Shown: positions 47,484-55,513 of the stretch, one piece after another
Position numbering within the stretch: position 1 is the first letter of the stretch
Layout of the letters: each line of letters begins with the position of its first letter
Assembly (NCBI RefSeq): GCF_041224425.1
Contig: NZ_JBGFGL010000077.1
Coordinates: 124,001-188,000, forward strand
Reading direction: 5' to 3'
DNA: 64,000 bases
Source: Psychroserpens sp041224425
GTDB lineage: Bacteria > Bacteroidota > Bacteroidia > Flavobacteriales > Flavobacteriaceae
The notes under the pieces: generated by a model
Databases searched by the model: none
What the model saw: only the letters and a program-made list of their open reading frames with translations
What the model was told of the DNA's origin: nothing
Position numbers and translations under genes: made by a program

Positions 47484-47755
47484 TGTCAAATCTATGTGTG
47501 ATTACTTCTGAAATCTAATTTTTGGCATGGACAAACTATGGACAAGCTTCAATTTCCTTTATATATTCGGTTAAGAAACAGCATTTGAAAAACGGAATCA
47601 AATAACTGATTAACAGTAATATACAGGGTGTTTTAAACAAGAAAATTATAGACAAAGCCTAGACAGGCCTTTTTTGAGATATAGATTTACATTAATAACC
47701 ATGTATTTCCTCTAACATATTTAATTAACTTAGTTATCAATAAAATTTAAGGATA

Positions 47756-49648
47756 ATGAGACTTTTAATAGTATCGCTGTGTTTAATAATTTCGTTATCA
47801 AATTATGCACAAGAATCGAAACGTATAACAGAACTACAACAAAAATTGGAAAAAGCTACAACTGCTAAAGCCAAGCTTAAGGCTTTAGAAAAATTGTGGC
47901 AAATTACAGCATACGATAATACAGAGTCTGCAATTAAATATGCAAATCAAGCTATTAAATTAGCTCAAGAGAATAATTTAAAGCTTCAAACTGCTAGAGC
48001 TTATGAACGATTAGGAATTGCCTATTCGAATATTTCAGAATATTCTAAATCTAATGATGCCTATTTAAGCGCGATTAAATTACATCAAGAGCTTAATAAA
48101 CCAAGATTTGTGAGTAGCTTAATTATGAATCAAGCCATAAATTTTAAGGACAATGCTCAGTATGACAGCGCAATTCATTACATGAACAAGTCTGAGAGCT
48201 ATATGAACAGAGAAAACTATTGCTGTAAAGATGACACCTTGTTAGAAATTAATTTACATAGTATTAAAGCAACAATCTATATGGAACAAGGCAAATATTT
48301 ATCATCTCTTGACAATGCTATAATTGCTGCAGATATCTCTAAGCAACTTAATGATAGTATTCAATATGCAGACAATTTAGTTTTAATTGGTAACAATAAT
48401 CAAGCGCTAGGCAATAATGATATAGCCATTCAATATTTAAAGGAGGGAATGAAGATATATAAAATTACTGAAGATACTTATTATGAGTGTAATACAGCTA
48501 AGGATATAGGTGCTTTATATTCTGGAAAATTTCCTATTGAACGAGATAGTGCTGAGTTTTATTTAAAAAGAGCAATAGACCTTTCTAAAGCAATAAAAGT
48601 CCCTTTACTACAAGTGCAATCGTTAAATGAATATGGAGAACTACTCTTAAAAGAAAAGGACTTAATAAAAGCAAAACAAATCTTCTCAGAGAGTGAACTT
48701 ATAACTGATGTTATTAGAGATGAATTTAGTTTAGGTCGTATTAAATTGGGTATGGGACGTATCTTTTTTTTAGAACAAAATTTTGAAGATGCCGAATCTA
48801 GAACTAAAGCTGCGCTTGATATTTTCAATAGAATCAAAGTTTTACCTCAAACTATAGTTTCACAAAAACAGCTAAGTGATATTTATAAAGCTATAGGAAA
48901 CTACAGAAAATCACTTGAAGCACATGAAAGTTATAAGCAGTTATCAGATAGTCTGTATAATAAGGAAAAGTCCCTTAAGTTTGATGAATTGCAAGCTAGT
49001 TTTGATGCTGAAAAAAAGGCAGCGGAAATACGTTTTCAAAACGAAAAAATTAAATCATTAAATTCTAAAGCTGAAAATGATAAGTTGACTAAAACATTAT
49101 ATATTATTGGTATTGTTTCTCTACTTACTGTTCTAGGATTATTGTATTTCGGATTCAAACAACGCATTAAAAAGAACAGAATAGCCAGAGAAAAACAAGA
49201 AGAAATCTATAAGAAGGAAATCGAATTCAAAAAGAAAGAGCTTGCAACACAAACACTTCATTTGGTTCAAAAGAGCACATTTATCCAAGAGTTGAAAGAA
49301 AACCTTGAGAAAATCAAAAAGTCGCCTGAATTATTTAAAGTCGAATTCAGACGTATCGTCATGTTACTTAGAAAACAAAACGCAGAGGATAAAGACTGGG
49401 AAGTTTTCAAATCTTACTTTTCAGAAGTACATAATAACTTTGATAAGAAAATCAAGTCTATTGCTGATGATATTACCGAAAAGGAAATACGATTGGCTTC
49501 TTTTTTACGAATGAATCTGTCTACCAAAGAAATCGCCTCAATGCTCAATGTGCTTCCAGATAGCGTCTTGAAATCGAAATATAGACTGAAAAAGAAGTTG
49601 CAATTGGACAAGGACACCGATTTAAATGAATTTTTAAACACCTTATAA
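47756..49648 (+). CDS. TPR sensor with transmembrane helix and C-terminal LuxR-like HTH
   Basis: This 630-residue protein has a signal peptide (residues 1-18, SLSNYAQ), about eight TPR-like repeats (about 30-420; SAIKYANQAIKLAQENN, AIQYLKEGMKIYKI), one transmembrane helix (TLYIIGIVSLLTVLGLLYFGF), a coiled coil, and a C-terminal DNA-binding helix-turn-helix (IRLASFLRMNLSTKEIASMLNVLPDSVLKSKYRLKKKL). This is the Bacteroidota one-component architecture in which a periplasmic TPR sensor controls a cytoplasmic HTH. It is divergent from the lipoprotein/cytolysin operon and is the best candidate for its regulator. Confidence 0.88.
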   Translation: MRLLIVSLCLIISLSNYAQESKRITELQQKLEKATTAKAKLKALEKLWQITAYDNTESAIKYANQAIKLAQENNLKLQTARAYERLGIAYSNISEYSKSNDAYLSAIKLHQELNKPRFVSSLIMNQAINFKDNAQYDSAIHYMNKSESYMNRENYCCKDDTLLEINLHSIKATIYMEQGKYLSSLDNAIIAADISKQLNDSIQYADNLVLIGNNNQALGNNDIAIQYLKEGMKIYKITEDTYYECNTAKDIGALYSGKFPIERDSAEFYLKRAIDLSKAIKVPLLQVQSLNEYGELLLKEKDLIKAKQIFSESELITDVIRDEFSLGRIKLGMGRIFFLEQNFEDAESRTKAALDIFNRIKVLPQTIVSQKQLSDIYKAIGNYRKSLEAHESYKQLSDSLYNKEKSLKFDELQASFDAEKKAAEIRFQNEKIKSLNSKAENDKLTKTLYIIGIVSLLTVLGLLYFGFKQRIKKNRIAREKQEEIYKKEIEFKKKELATQTLHLVQKSTFIQELKENLEKIKKSPELFKVEFRRIVMLLRKQNAEDKDWEVFKSYFSEVHNNFDKKIKSIADDITEKEIRLASFLRMNLSTKEIASMLNVLPDSVLKSKYRLKKKLQLDKDTDLNEFLNTL

Positions 49649-49658
49649 AACAATCGCG

Positions 49659-49666
49659 TATTTTTG
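49659..49666 (+). promoter_or_regulatory. Probable -7 promoter box of the DCC1-like gene
   Basis: TATTTTTG matches TAnnTTTG and ends only 4 bases before the GTG start at 49671. It suggests a leaderless or nearly leaderless transcript. Confidence 0.45.
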
Positions 49667-49670
49667 TAGT

Positions 49671-50090
49671 GTGATATCAAATTTACCGAAAGACAAAAAA
49701 CTCATTTTATTCGATGGTGTTTGCAACCTGTGCAACAGTTCTGTTTTATATGTGATCAAACATGATAAAAACAACAAATTCATGTTTGCACCATTGCAAG
49801 GTGAGGCTGGTACAAAAATCATTCAACACTTTAATATAGATACGTCCAAAACAGACTCTATACTGTTGTATTCTGAGAATGACGGACTTTCAATCAAATC
49901 TAGTGCTGCATTACGAATTGCCAAGGATTTAGGCTTCCCAAGGAACTTAATGACAGTTTTCTTTATCATTCCAACTTTTATACGAAATTGGGTTTATGAC
50001 TATGTAGCAAAAAATCGCTATAAATGGTATGGAAAAAAAGACGCTTGTATGATACCTACTCCAGAGTTGAGCTCAAAATTTCTAACATAA
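49671..50090 (+). CDS. DCC1-like thiol-disulfide oxidoreductase family protein (DUF393)
   Basis: A 139-residue protein with the family motif LILFDGVCNLCNSSVLYVI, holding the CxxC of DUF393/DCC1-like proteins, followed by FAPLQGEAG and the SIKSSAALRIAKDLG segment. A role in thiol-disulfide exchange is assumed from the thioredoxin-like CxxC. The start is GTG at 49671, 22 bases after the previous stop. A terminator hairpin follows directly. Confidence 0.88.
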   Translation: MISNLPKDKKLILFDGVCNLCNSSVLYVIKHDKNNKFMFAPLQGEAGTKIIQHFNIDTSKTDSILLYSENDGLSIKSSAALRIAKDLGFPRNLMTVFFIIPTFIRNWVYDYVAKNRYKWYGKKDACMIPTPELSSKFLT

Positions 50091-50120
50091 AAAAGCCCTT
50101 TCATTCGAAAGGACTTTAAT
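50091..50120 (+). terminator. Intrinsic terminator of the DCC1-like gene
   Basis: AAAGCCCTTTC and GAAAGGACTTT form an 11-position stem with one mismatch and an ATTC loop, starting 1 base after the stop codon. It is followed by a short AT-rich tail. Confidence 0.65.
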
Positions 50121-50576
50121 AATTAACAACTAATTAAAACTAATTTAACTCTAAAATTTATCATTAATCATTTGAGGGATTATCTAACATGTTTAATGAT
50201 TAATAGCACATTATTTAATATAAACTTACACTCCTATTTCAAAAATTGGCAAGATTCTCGGTGTACAGTCCAAAAAAATTGTTCAAAAAATTAAAAGTGC
50301 AAAAAATATCCGTGAATGACGTTTCAAGCAATACTCAAAACTTAATTGAATTTGAGGTTTACTCATTCAGTACGTCTGTTAGCTAATTAGTGTTTTCAGC
50401 CTGAGTCAATCTTTACTAAATTGAATTGATAATTGCACAAAGCCTTAAAGCAAAGCAATCAATTTGAACCTTGCTTCCGTTAGCAAGGAACGATTCAAGT
50501 TCCCTTTCTGTGCATGTCTAACACAGATTGGGCTTCAGTAAAATTCTGTTGGAAACTGTTACGCTTTAAGGCTTTA
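50121..50576. other. 456-bp region without genes
   Basis: Between the DCC1-like terminator and the DUF1704 gene there is no ORF. It contains a 10-bp inverted repeat (ATTAATCATT 50163-50172 / AATGATTAAT 50195-50204) and, at its right end, a 137-bp nested stem structure. The rest shows nothing recognisable. The last 270 bases look less AT-rich than the first part. Confidence 0.6.
50439..50575. other. Nested stem-loop element of unknown nature
   Basis: A perfect 13-bp inverted repeat (AAAGCCTTAAAGC at 50439-50451, GCTTTAAGGCTTT at 50563-50575) encloses two further hairpins. One is CCTTGCT/AGCAAGG with outer TTGAA/TTCAA. The other is CCC-TT-TCTGTG / CACAGA-TT-GGG with a 9-base loop. It begins 1 base after the stop of the leftward DUF1704 gene. 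It could be a 3'-UTR structure, a small RNA or the remnant of a miniature mobile element. No flanking direct repeats are visible. Confidence 0.5.
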
Positions 50577-51737
50577 TTACTTTAAACTCTTTAAGATGAA
50601 ATCTAAATTGGTGTTGGAATTGTCGTTAGTGACATACGCATCAGTATAGTATTTTGAAGTTATCGCCAATCCCAAATCCTGCAATTGTTTTATGGTGTCT
50701 TTATATTCTAAACTCACTTTTCCAGTTAACAATATATCTAAATCACCTCCCGATTTTGCGTATTTATAAACTTGCTTGATGCCTCGTAGATATTTATGGT
50801 CTTTCGTGAATCCGCCACCACGATGAACTCTTAAGGTAATCGCGAAGGCTTTATCTCTACTTAGTTTGTATTGGTTGTGCAGTAAATCGAAAGTTGCCGA
50901 AAAATCATAGCCTTTATGCAATGTATCTACAGCAATAACACGATAAGCCAATTCTTTTAAACGTTTCATGGTTAAACAACCTGACATGTATTCTGAAAAC
51001 ACAGCTAAACCTTCTTGGGTTTCCACATTATTTGGAAATCCGTTTGAAAAAATCTTCAAGGGTTGCGCCAATCCGTTGAAGGTAGTCACCATATGCACGC
51101 CAATTTCATGATTGGTCAATACTTTTAATTGATTTAAACTGAACTTGTGATTTTTACGTAACACAAGTGTTTGTGTATTGTTAAGGACCATTGCAGCTGC
51201 GGAAAGATTCGTAGACAACTTAATGTTGTAATTAAAGTCATAACGCTTGGAATACTCCTCGAAATAATCAATCGCTTCTTTTGCAGAATACATAGGAAGC
51301 ATTTCCTGATCAAAATCACTATCGTCAAAACGAAGAATAAATTTCGCATTATCGATATCTTTTTCGGTTGGAGTTCCAAAACTTTTTAAACTATTATAAT
51401 AAAATTTTCTTCCTTGATTAATGGTTTGTATGCATTCAATTAAGCCTGAATATTCATAAATCACATCTTCATAAAGCTTTCTAATAGATTCGTTTTCAAT
51501 GCGCTCCAATCGTTGAGAGAAAAACAAACGATGTAATTTATAGCCGTTAAATTTTAACTTCGGATAATTAAACTCTGGCTCGTAATTATATTTTGAAGAA
51601 AAGAACTGCTTTTTCTCACGTTCAATATTTAAGGGATTGATATAGTTAAGCAATTCGATATTTTTTACCAAGCGATTCAGGTTGGCATCAATATCAAATA
51701 AATCTTGGTATTCGTCAGTACTTGTAATTTGCGGCAT
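50577..51737 (-). CDS. DUF1704 (QEGLA motif, MATCAP-like) metallocarboxypeptidase
   Basis: This 386-residue protein is of the family annotated as flavohemoglobin expression-modulating QEGLA proteins. It shows the zinc motif NHEIGVH (H210, E211, H215) and QEGLA (241-245) with the downstream Glu. Eukaryotic DUF1704 proteins (KIAA0895L/MATCAP) are carboxypeptidases that remove the C-terminal Tyr of tubulin, so a carboxypeptidase role on a C-terminal residue is likely. Its ATG overlaps the stop of the upstream gene (TAATG). It is the last gene of a four-gene cassette. Confidence 0.88.
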   Translation of the reverse strand: MPQITSTDEYQDLFDIDANLNRLVKNIELLNYINPLNIEREKKQFFSSKYNYEPEFNYPKLKFNGYKLHRLFFSQRLERIENESIRKLYEDVIYEYSGLIECIQTINQGRKFYYNSLKSFGTPTEKDIDNAKFILRFDDSDFDQEMLPMYSAKEAIDYFEEYSKRYDFNYNIKLSTNLSAAAMVLNNTQTLVLRKNHKFSLNQLKVLTNHEIGVHMVTTFNGLAQPLKIFSNGFPNNVETQEGLAVFSEYMSGCLTMKRLKELAYRVIAVDTLHKGYDFSATFDLLHNQYKLSRDKAFAITLRVHRGGGFTKDHKYLRGIKQVYKYAKSGGDLDILLTGKVSLEYKDTIKQLQDLGLAITSKYYTDAYVTNDNSNTNLDFILKSLK

Positions 51738-52567
51738 TAGTTTTTATGCATTTTATAGAACAGGGCTGCGTGCTCAGGTATTTTGGTTTTTAACTCAGAT
51801 TCTACTGTGGCAACAACTTCAGGATAAATCACTTGATCATATTCATGACAGTAAACCTTGGCAATTTCAGTCGCCAAAACTAAGGTATTTTCAAATGCTT
51901 TTGTAATGAATTTTAAAAAATAACCATTGCCATAAAACGTATTGTTTATTGCTGCAGTCGATTTAATGTCTTGAGGAAAGGGAATTTCAGATAAACTTTG
52001 TCTCCAGGTTTCAATGACATCTCCAAATCGGTCGTTATCTACATTTGAGGTTCCCAGATTCCAAGTGGGCACTTCCCTATCCCAACGTCTCCAATTATAA
52101 CTATGCATATCATAAACGATACAAATACCAAACTTGGATTCCAGTTTTGAAATCAATGCATGGACTACTTTATAAAAGTTAGCATGTTTGTCTTGGCTTT
52201 TCTTCTTTTGGTCATCAGGAAGAGGAGATTTCCATAGTTGTTTTCCCCAAGCAGTTTCGAAAACAGCTTCATCAGGTGTCCTGTTTAGGTCGTATTCAAA
52301 TCGGGAATCACATCCAGCAATAACAATAGGGTGCGATACAACCATGTTTTTGGTTTCTGGATCTTCTTCATACCAGCGATCGTATTCGGTATGCAGACAA
52401 TTGTCCCATAACTCATTTCTAAATTGATGTCCATCATGAACTGCTCCACATACATAATGTACGTAGTCATCAATCTTCAGTGTGAATGAATAATCTTCAG
52501 CAACCGCATGAAAGGTTTTTTCAGCATTGATGTTGTCAATAATTTGGGCAATTGAAAGTCGTTCCAT
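51737..52567 (-). CDS. N-formylglutamate amidohydrolase-family protein
   Basis: A 276-residue zinc amidohydrolase-like protein with VYDMHSYNWRR and VHDGHQFR, holding the putative metal-binding His residues. Family members hydrolyse N-formyl-glutamate, but many homologues outside histidine degradation have other substrates. No hut genes are nearby. It shares one base at each end with its neighbours (TAATG overlaps). Its place beside an ATP-grasp ligase suggests an amide-bond-cleaving role within the cassette. Confidence 0.85.
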   Translation of the reverse strand: MERLSIAQIIDNINAEKTFHAVAEDYSFTLKIDDYVHYVCGAVHDGHQFRNELWDNCLHTEYDRWYEEDPETKNMVVSHPIVIAGCDSRFEYDLNRTPDEAVFETAWGKQLWKSPLPDDQKKKSQDKHANFYKVVHALISKLESKFGICIVYDMHSYNWRRWDREVPTWNLGTSNVDNDRFGDVIETWRQSLSEIPFPQDIKSTAAINNTFYGNGYFLKFITKAFENTLVLATEIAKVYCHEYDQVIYPEVVATVESELKTKIPEHAALFYKMHKN

Positions 52568-52896
52568 TAATCTTCTAAAATACGTTTTAAAGTATTGTAT
52601 GATGTCTGTTCCATTTGATGGTTTTTTCCATCGGCAAAAGCCATGAGTTTAACATCAGCAAACAATTCGTCTAAAGAAGCATATAATGATTTACTCTTGT
52701 AGGCGTTGACAATCTTGTTAATGCTCTGATAATCGTTATCCTTGTCAAATTCGTCATGGACAGAATTGTAAGTATCTTTATTTACGCGTGATAAGATATA
52801 GCGTTTCTCTGCTTCTGATTCTTCCAAATCAATATTTGCAATGTATAATAAAATATAGGCGACAAATTCCTTTTTAGTCCAATTTGAATGATCCAT
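52567..52896 (-). CDS. TerB-like small protein
   Basis: This 109-residue acidic all-helical protein has YIANIDLEESEAEKRYI near the start and LMAFADGKNHQMEQ near the end. Both resemble the metal-binding repeats of the TerB/DUF533 group. No enzyme motif is visible. It lies 17 bases after the ATP-grasp gene and its stop overlaps the next start. The TerB assignment is tentative. Confidence 0.65.
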   Translation of the reverse strand: MDHSNWTKKEFVAYILLYIANIDLEESEAEKRYILSRVNKDTYNSVHDEFDKDNDYQSINKIVNAYKSKSLYASLDELFADVKLMAFADGKNHQMEQTSYNTLKRILED

Positions 52897-52913
52897 AATA
52901 TTGTTTTAATGCG

Positions 52914-53951
52914 TTATGCTTCATCAACTGTTTTTCTCAATCTTACGCGTCTGTCAAAGGCTTGCAATTGATCTACAACTTTAGCTTCCAAGAAATCAAT
53001 AACACGTTCTTCTACCTTTACTTTAGACTTATATACTTTGTTGATATAAGTAATACCTCCAGGCGACATGACATTAACTTCCACTAACTTACCTCCAATA
53101 ACATCGATACCAACGAAGTAGAGTCCGTCTTTTACTAGTTTCGGACCAATTTGTTTACACAAATCTTTTTCAGCTTTTGTAAGTGAATGTTTTTGAACCG
53201 AACCACCAGCAGATACATTAGAACGATGGTCATCAGAGCCTGGAACGCGTTTCATAGCACCAACAGCTTCACCATTGAGCATTAATATTCGAACATCTCC
53301 TTTATCGGCTCCTTCAATGTAATCTTGCAAAATAACATAGTTTGAAGTACCATCACTGTTACTGATATAAAAGTCTAATAAAGAATTGATATTGCTCATA
53401 GCAGATTTCTCAATTAAAATCACACCAGAGCCTCCAAAGCCGTTCAATGGCTTAATAATCATCTTATCAGATTTGGAATCTTTAATTTGCTGAATGAGAT
53501 AATCCTTGTTTTTAGACACATGTGTATTTGGAATGATATTGCTATGAGCATCACCAAAAGCTGCTGTATATAACTTGTTATTGGCTTCACGCATCCCTTG
53601 AAGGGAGTTGATAATAAAGACATCATCTTTAACAGAATCTAAGAAATTAAGCATAATTGGGTCTAAAGGCGGATTTGCTCTAAAGAAAATAGCGTCAAAA
53701 CCAGCCAAAGGCAGCATTTCCTCTCTTAATTTTGCCTTTTTATAAAACGCCTTTAAAGTCGCAGGCACTTTCTCCATACGTCCAACTACAGTACAAAAGG
53801 CATTGGTAACACTATTTCGAATGGTAAGATTCGCAGGTGTACACATGGCCACACCATGACCTCGTTTTACACATTCTTTGATAAGGGCTAGACTTGTATC
53901 GTTTTCAGGGTCGATTTTATCCCATGGATACATTATAAAGCAAATATTCAT
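52914..53951 (-). CDS. Glutathione-synthetase-like ATP-grasp ligase
   Basis: A 345-residue ATP-grasp enzyme: an N-terminal preATP-grasp Rossmann domain (ICFIMYPWDKIDPENDTSLA, VFIINSLQGMREANNKLY), then KMIIKPLNGFGGSGVILIEK (ATP lysine and glycine loop), QDYIEGADKGDVRILMLNGE and FVGIDVIGGKLVEVNVMSPGG with the metal-binding Glu/Asn. It looks like GshB, but no gshA or glutathione gene is adjacent. It joins a peptide-like carboxylate and an amino group. It heads the four-gene cassette with the TerB-like, amidohydrolase and DUF1704 genes. Confidence 0.88.
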   Translation of the reverse strand: MNICFIMYPWDKIDPENDTSLALIKECVKRGHGVAMCTPANLTIRNSVTNAFCTVVGRMEKVPATLKAFYKKAKLREEMLPLAGFDAIFFRANPPLDPIMLNFLDSVKDDVFIINSLQGMREANNKLYTAAFGDAHSNIIPNTHVSKNKDYLIQQIKDSKSDKMIIKPLNGFGGSGVILIEKSAMSNINSLLDFYISNSDGTSNYVILQDYIEGADKGDVRILMLNGEAVGAMKRVPGSDDHRSNVSAGGSVQKHSLTKAEKDLCKQIGPKLVKDGLYFVGIDVIGGKLVEVNVMSPGGITYINKVYKSKVKVEERVIDFLEAKVVDQLQAFDRRVRLRKTVDEA

Positions 53952-54011
53952 TCTAATAAATTTTGGTCGGTTCTTTTTAAGATTTTAAAACGATAATTGA
54001 AGATATAAAAA

Positions 54012-55457
54012 TTATGAGTCTAAATCAAACGTTTCTGTTGGGTTCTCATGTTCTCTATACTCTAACATATTTTCACCATCTGCAATTATGGAACATACTG
54101 TAGCATCACCAGTCACATTAACAACCGTTCTAAACATATCCAAAATACGGTCTACAGGAAATATAATAGCTATCCAAGCTGGATTTAATCCAACCGAATT
54201 CAATACAATAATGAGCATCACCAAACCTGCACTTGGTACAGCGGCAGAACCAATTGACGCTAAGGTTGCCGTTAAAACAACTGTAATTTGCTGCCCAATT
54301 GTGAGGTCTATCATGTGCATTTGTGCCAAAAATATTACAGCAACTGCTTGATACAAGCTCGTGCCATCCATATTTACGGTAGCACCTATTGGTAAAACAA
54401 AACTGCTTATCTTTTTATTAACACCAAGGTTTTGCTCAACACACTCCATAGTCACAGGAAGTGTCGCCGCACTACTAGAGGTAGAAAACGCTAGAGTTTG
54501 TGCTGGACTCATCGATTTAAAAAAACCAGTATATGGAATTTTCTTCACAAAAAACTTTAGGATGATTGGATATACTACAAAAATCATCAGCAGTAATCCT
54601 ATCAACACCGTTAAGGAATACCAACTTAAACCTTTAAAAATCTCAACGACTTTACCTATATCATCACCAGCCATTTTGCTAACAACACCAGCTAACAAGG
54701 CAAATACAAAAAAGGGAGCCGCTTGCATGACTACATCGACCATTTTGAGAAATACTTCATTGATGCCATCAACAAGCTTTAAAACAGGAGCTGATTTTTC
54801 CGAAGGAATAAACAATAAACACACTCCAAAAAACAATGCAAAGAATATAATTTGAAGCATCAAACCGTTATTTGATAAAGAATAGAAAAAATTACTCGGA
54901 ACAATATCCACTAATGGCTGAAGTGGTGTCGCTTCCTTCCTATTGTTTACGGTTTTCATTTTATCGGCAACTGCAGCATCCTGAAGTTCGGTTTTGGATA
55001 ATTCTGAAATTTCCTGTGCACGTTCAAAGAATTCAGGGTCTTTTAAATAATTGACACCATCTTTTATCTCAAGACCTTCAGAATCTGCCCATATTTCATA
55101 ACTAATTCTATTGTCGATTCTACTTTGTTCATCAATCAATTTTCCAGGTGCAATCATATTGACTAATAACAATCCGAGAGAAATGGCCATAATGGTCGTC
55201 AGCAAATAGATGCCCAAGGTCTTACCTCCCATTCTCCCCAAACTTGAAGGTTCTCCAATATTTGCAACACCACTTATTATTGAAAATAATACTAAAGGAA
55301 CAGCTATCAGTTTCAATAAATTGATAAAAATGGTTCCAAAGGGATCAATCCAATTGATGGTGAATTGGCTCCAGCCCATTGTACTTGACAATAAAGCCCA
55401 GAGGACACCAAGTGCCATACCTATGATGATTTTCCAGTGTAATGCCATTTTTTTCAT
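54012..55457 (-). CDS. Dicarboxylate/amino acid:cation symporter (DAACS family)
   Basis: This 481-residue secondary transporter is of the GltP/DctA family with about eight transmembrane helices and two re-entrant loops. The substrate and cation signatures are SSSAATLPVTMECVEQ, NMDGTSLYQAVAVIFLAQ and the C-terminal DRILDMFRTVVNVTGDATV. It takes up Glu/Asp or C4-dicarboxylates with Na+ or H+. An extra hydrophilic segment of about 85 residues (about 108-195) between early helices is longer than in GltP. Confidence 0.93.
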   Translation of the reverse strand: MKKMALHWKIIIGMALGVLWALLSSTMGWSQFTINWIDPFGTIFINLLKLIAVPLVLFSIISGVANIGEPSSLGRMGGKTLGIYLLTTIMAISLGLLLVNMIAPGKLIDEQSRIDNRISYEIWADSEGLEIKDGVNYLKDPEFFERAQEISELSKTELQDAAVADKMKTVNNRKEATPLQPLVDIVPSNFFYSLSNNGLMLQIIFFALFFGVCLLFIPSEKSAPVLKLVDGINEVFLKMVDVVMQAAPFFVFALLAGVVSKMAGDDIGKVVEIFKGLSWYSLTVLIGLLLMIFVVYPIILKFFVKKIPYTGFFKSMSPAQTLAFSTSSSAATLPVTMECVEQNLGVNKKISSFVLPIGATVNMDGTSLYQAVAVIFLAQMHMIDLTIGQQITVVLTATLASIGSAAVPSAGLVMLIIVLNSVGLNPAWIAIIFPVDRILDMFRTVVNVTGDATVCSIIADGENMLEYREHENPTETFDLDS

Positions 55458-55513
55458 AAGCCTAAATTAAATTGATATTGAAGTCGCTAGATAGCATACA
55501 ATCTTGCCTATTG

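Larger units (their letters stand above)
47373..47755. other. 383-bp divergent regulatory region
   Basis: This lies between the lipoprotein/cytolysin operon and the TPR/HTH regulator. It holds a possible three-way-junction leader (47382-47459), a 7-5-7 palindrome (47465-47483) and an AT-rich stretch with no ORF. No exact TAnnTTTG box was found on either strand. On the minus strand the nearest is TATTTTG at 47454-47460, one base short. Confidence 0.6.

Noticed and set aside
50163..50204. 10-bp inverted repeat with 22-base loop as a terminator
   Set aside because: The stem is AT-only apart from one G-C pair and has no T-run, and a better terminator already follows the DCC1-like gene.
50439..50575. 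Integron attC site
   Set aside because: One GTCTAAC core-like sequence occurs, but there is no matching second core at the expected distance and no cassette or integrase.
54361..54855. 164-codon open frame on the plus strand
   Set aside because: It lies entirely antisense to the well-supported dicarboxylate symporter gene and has no promoter or family resemblance.
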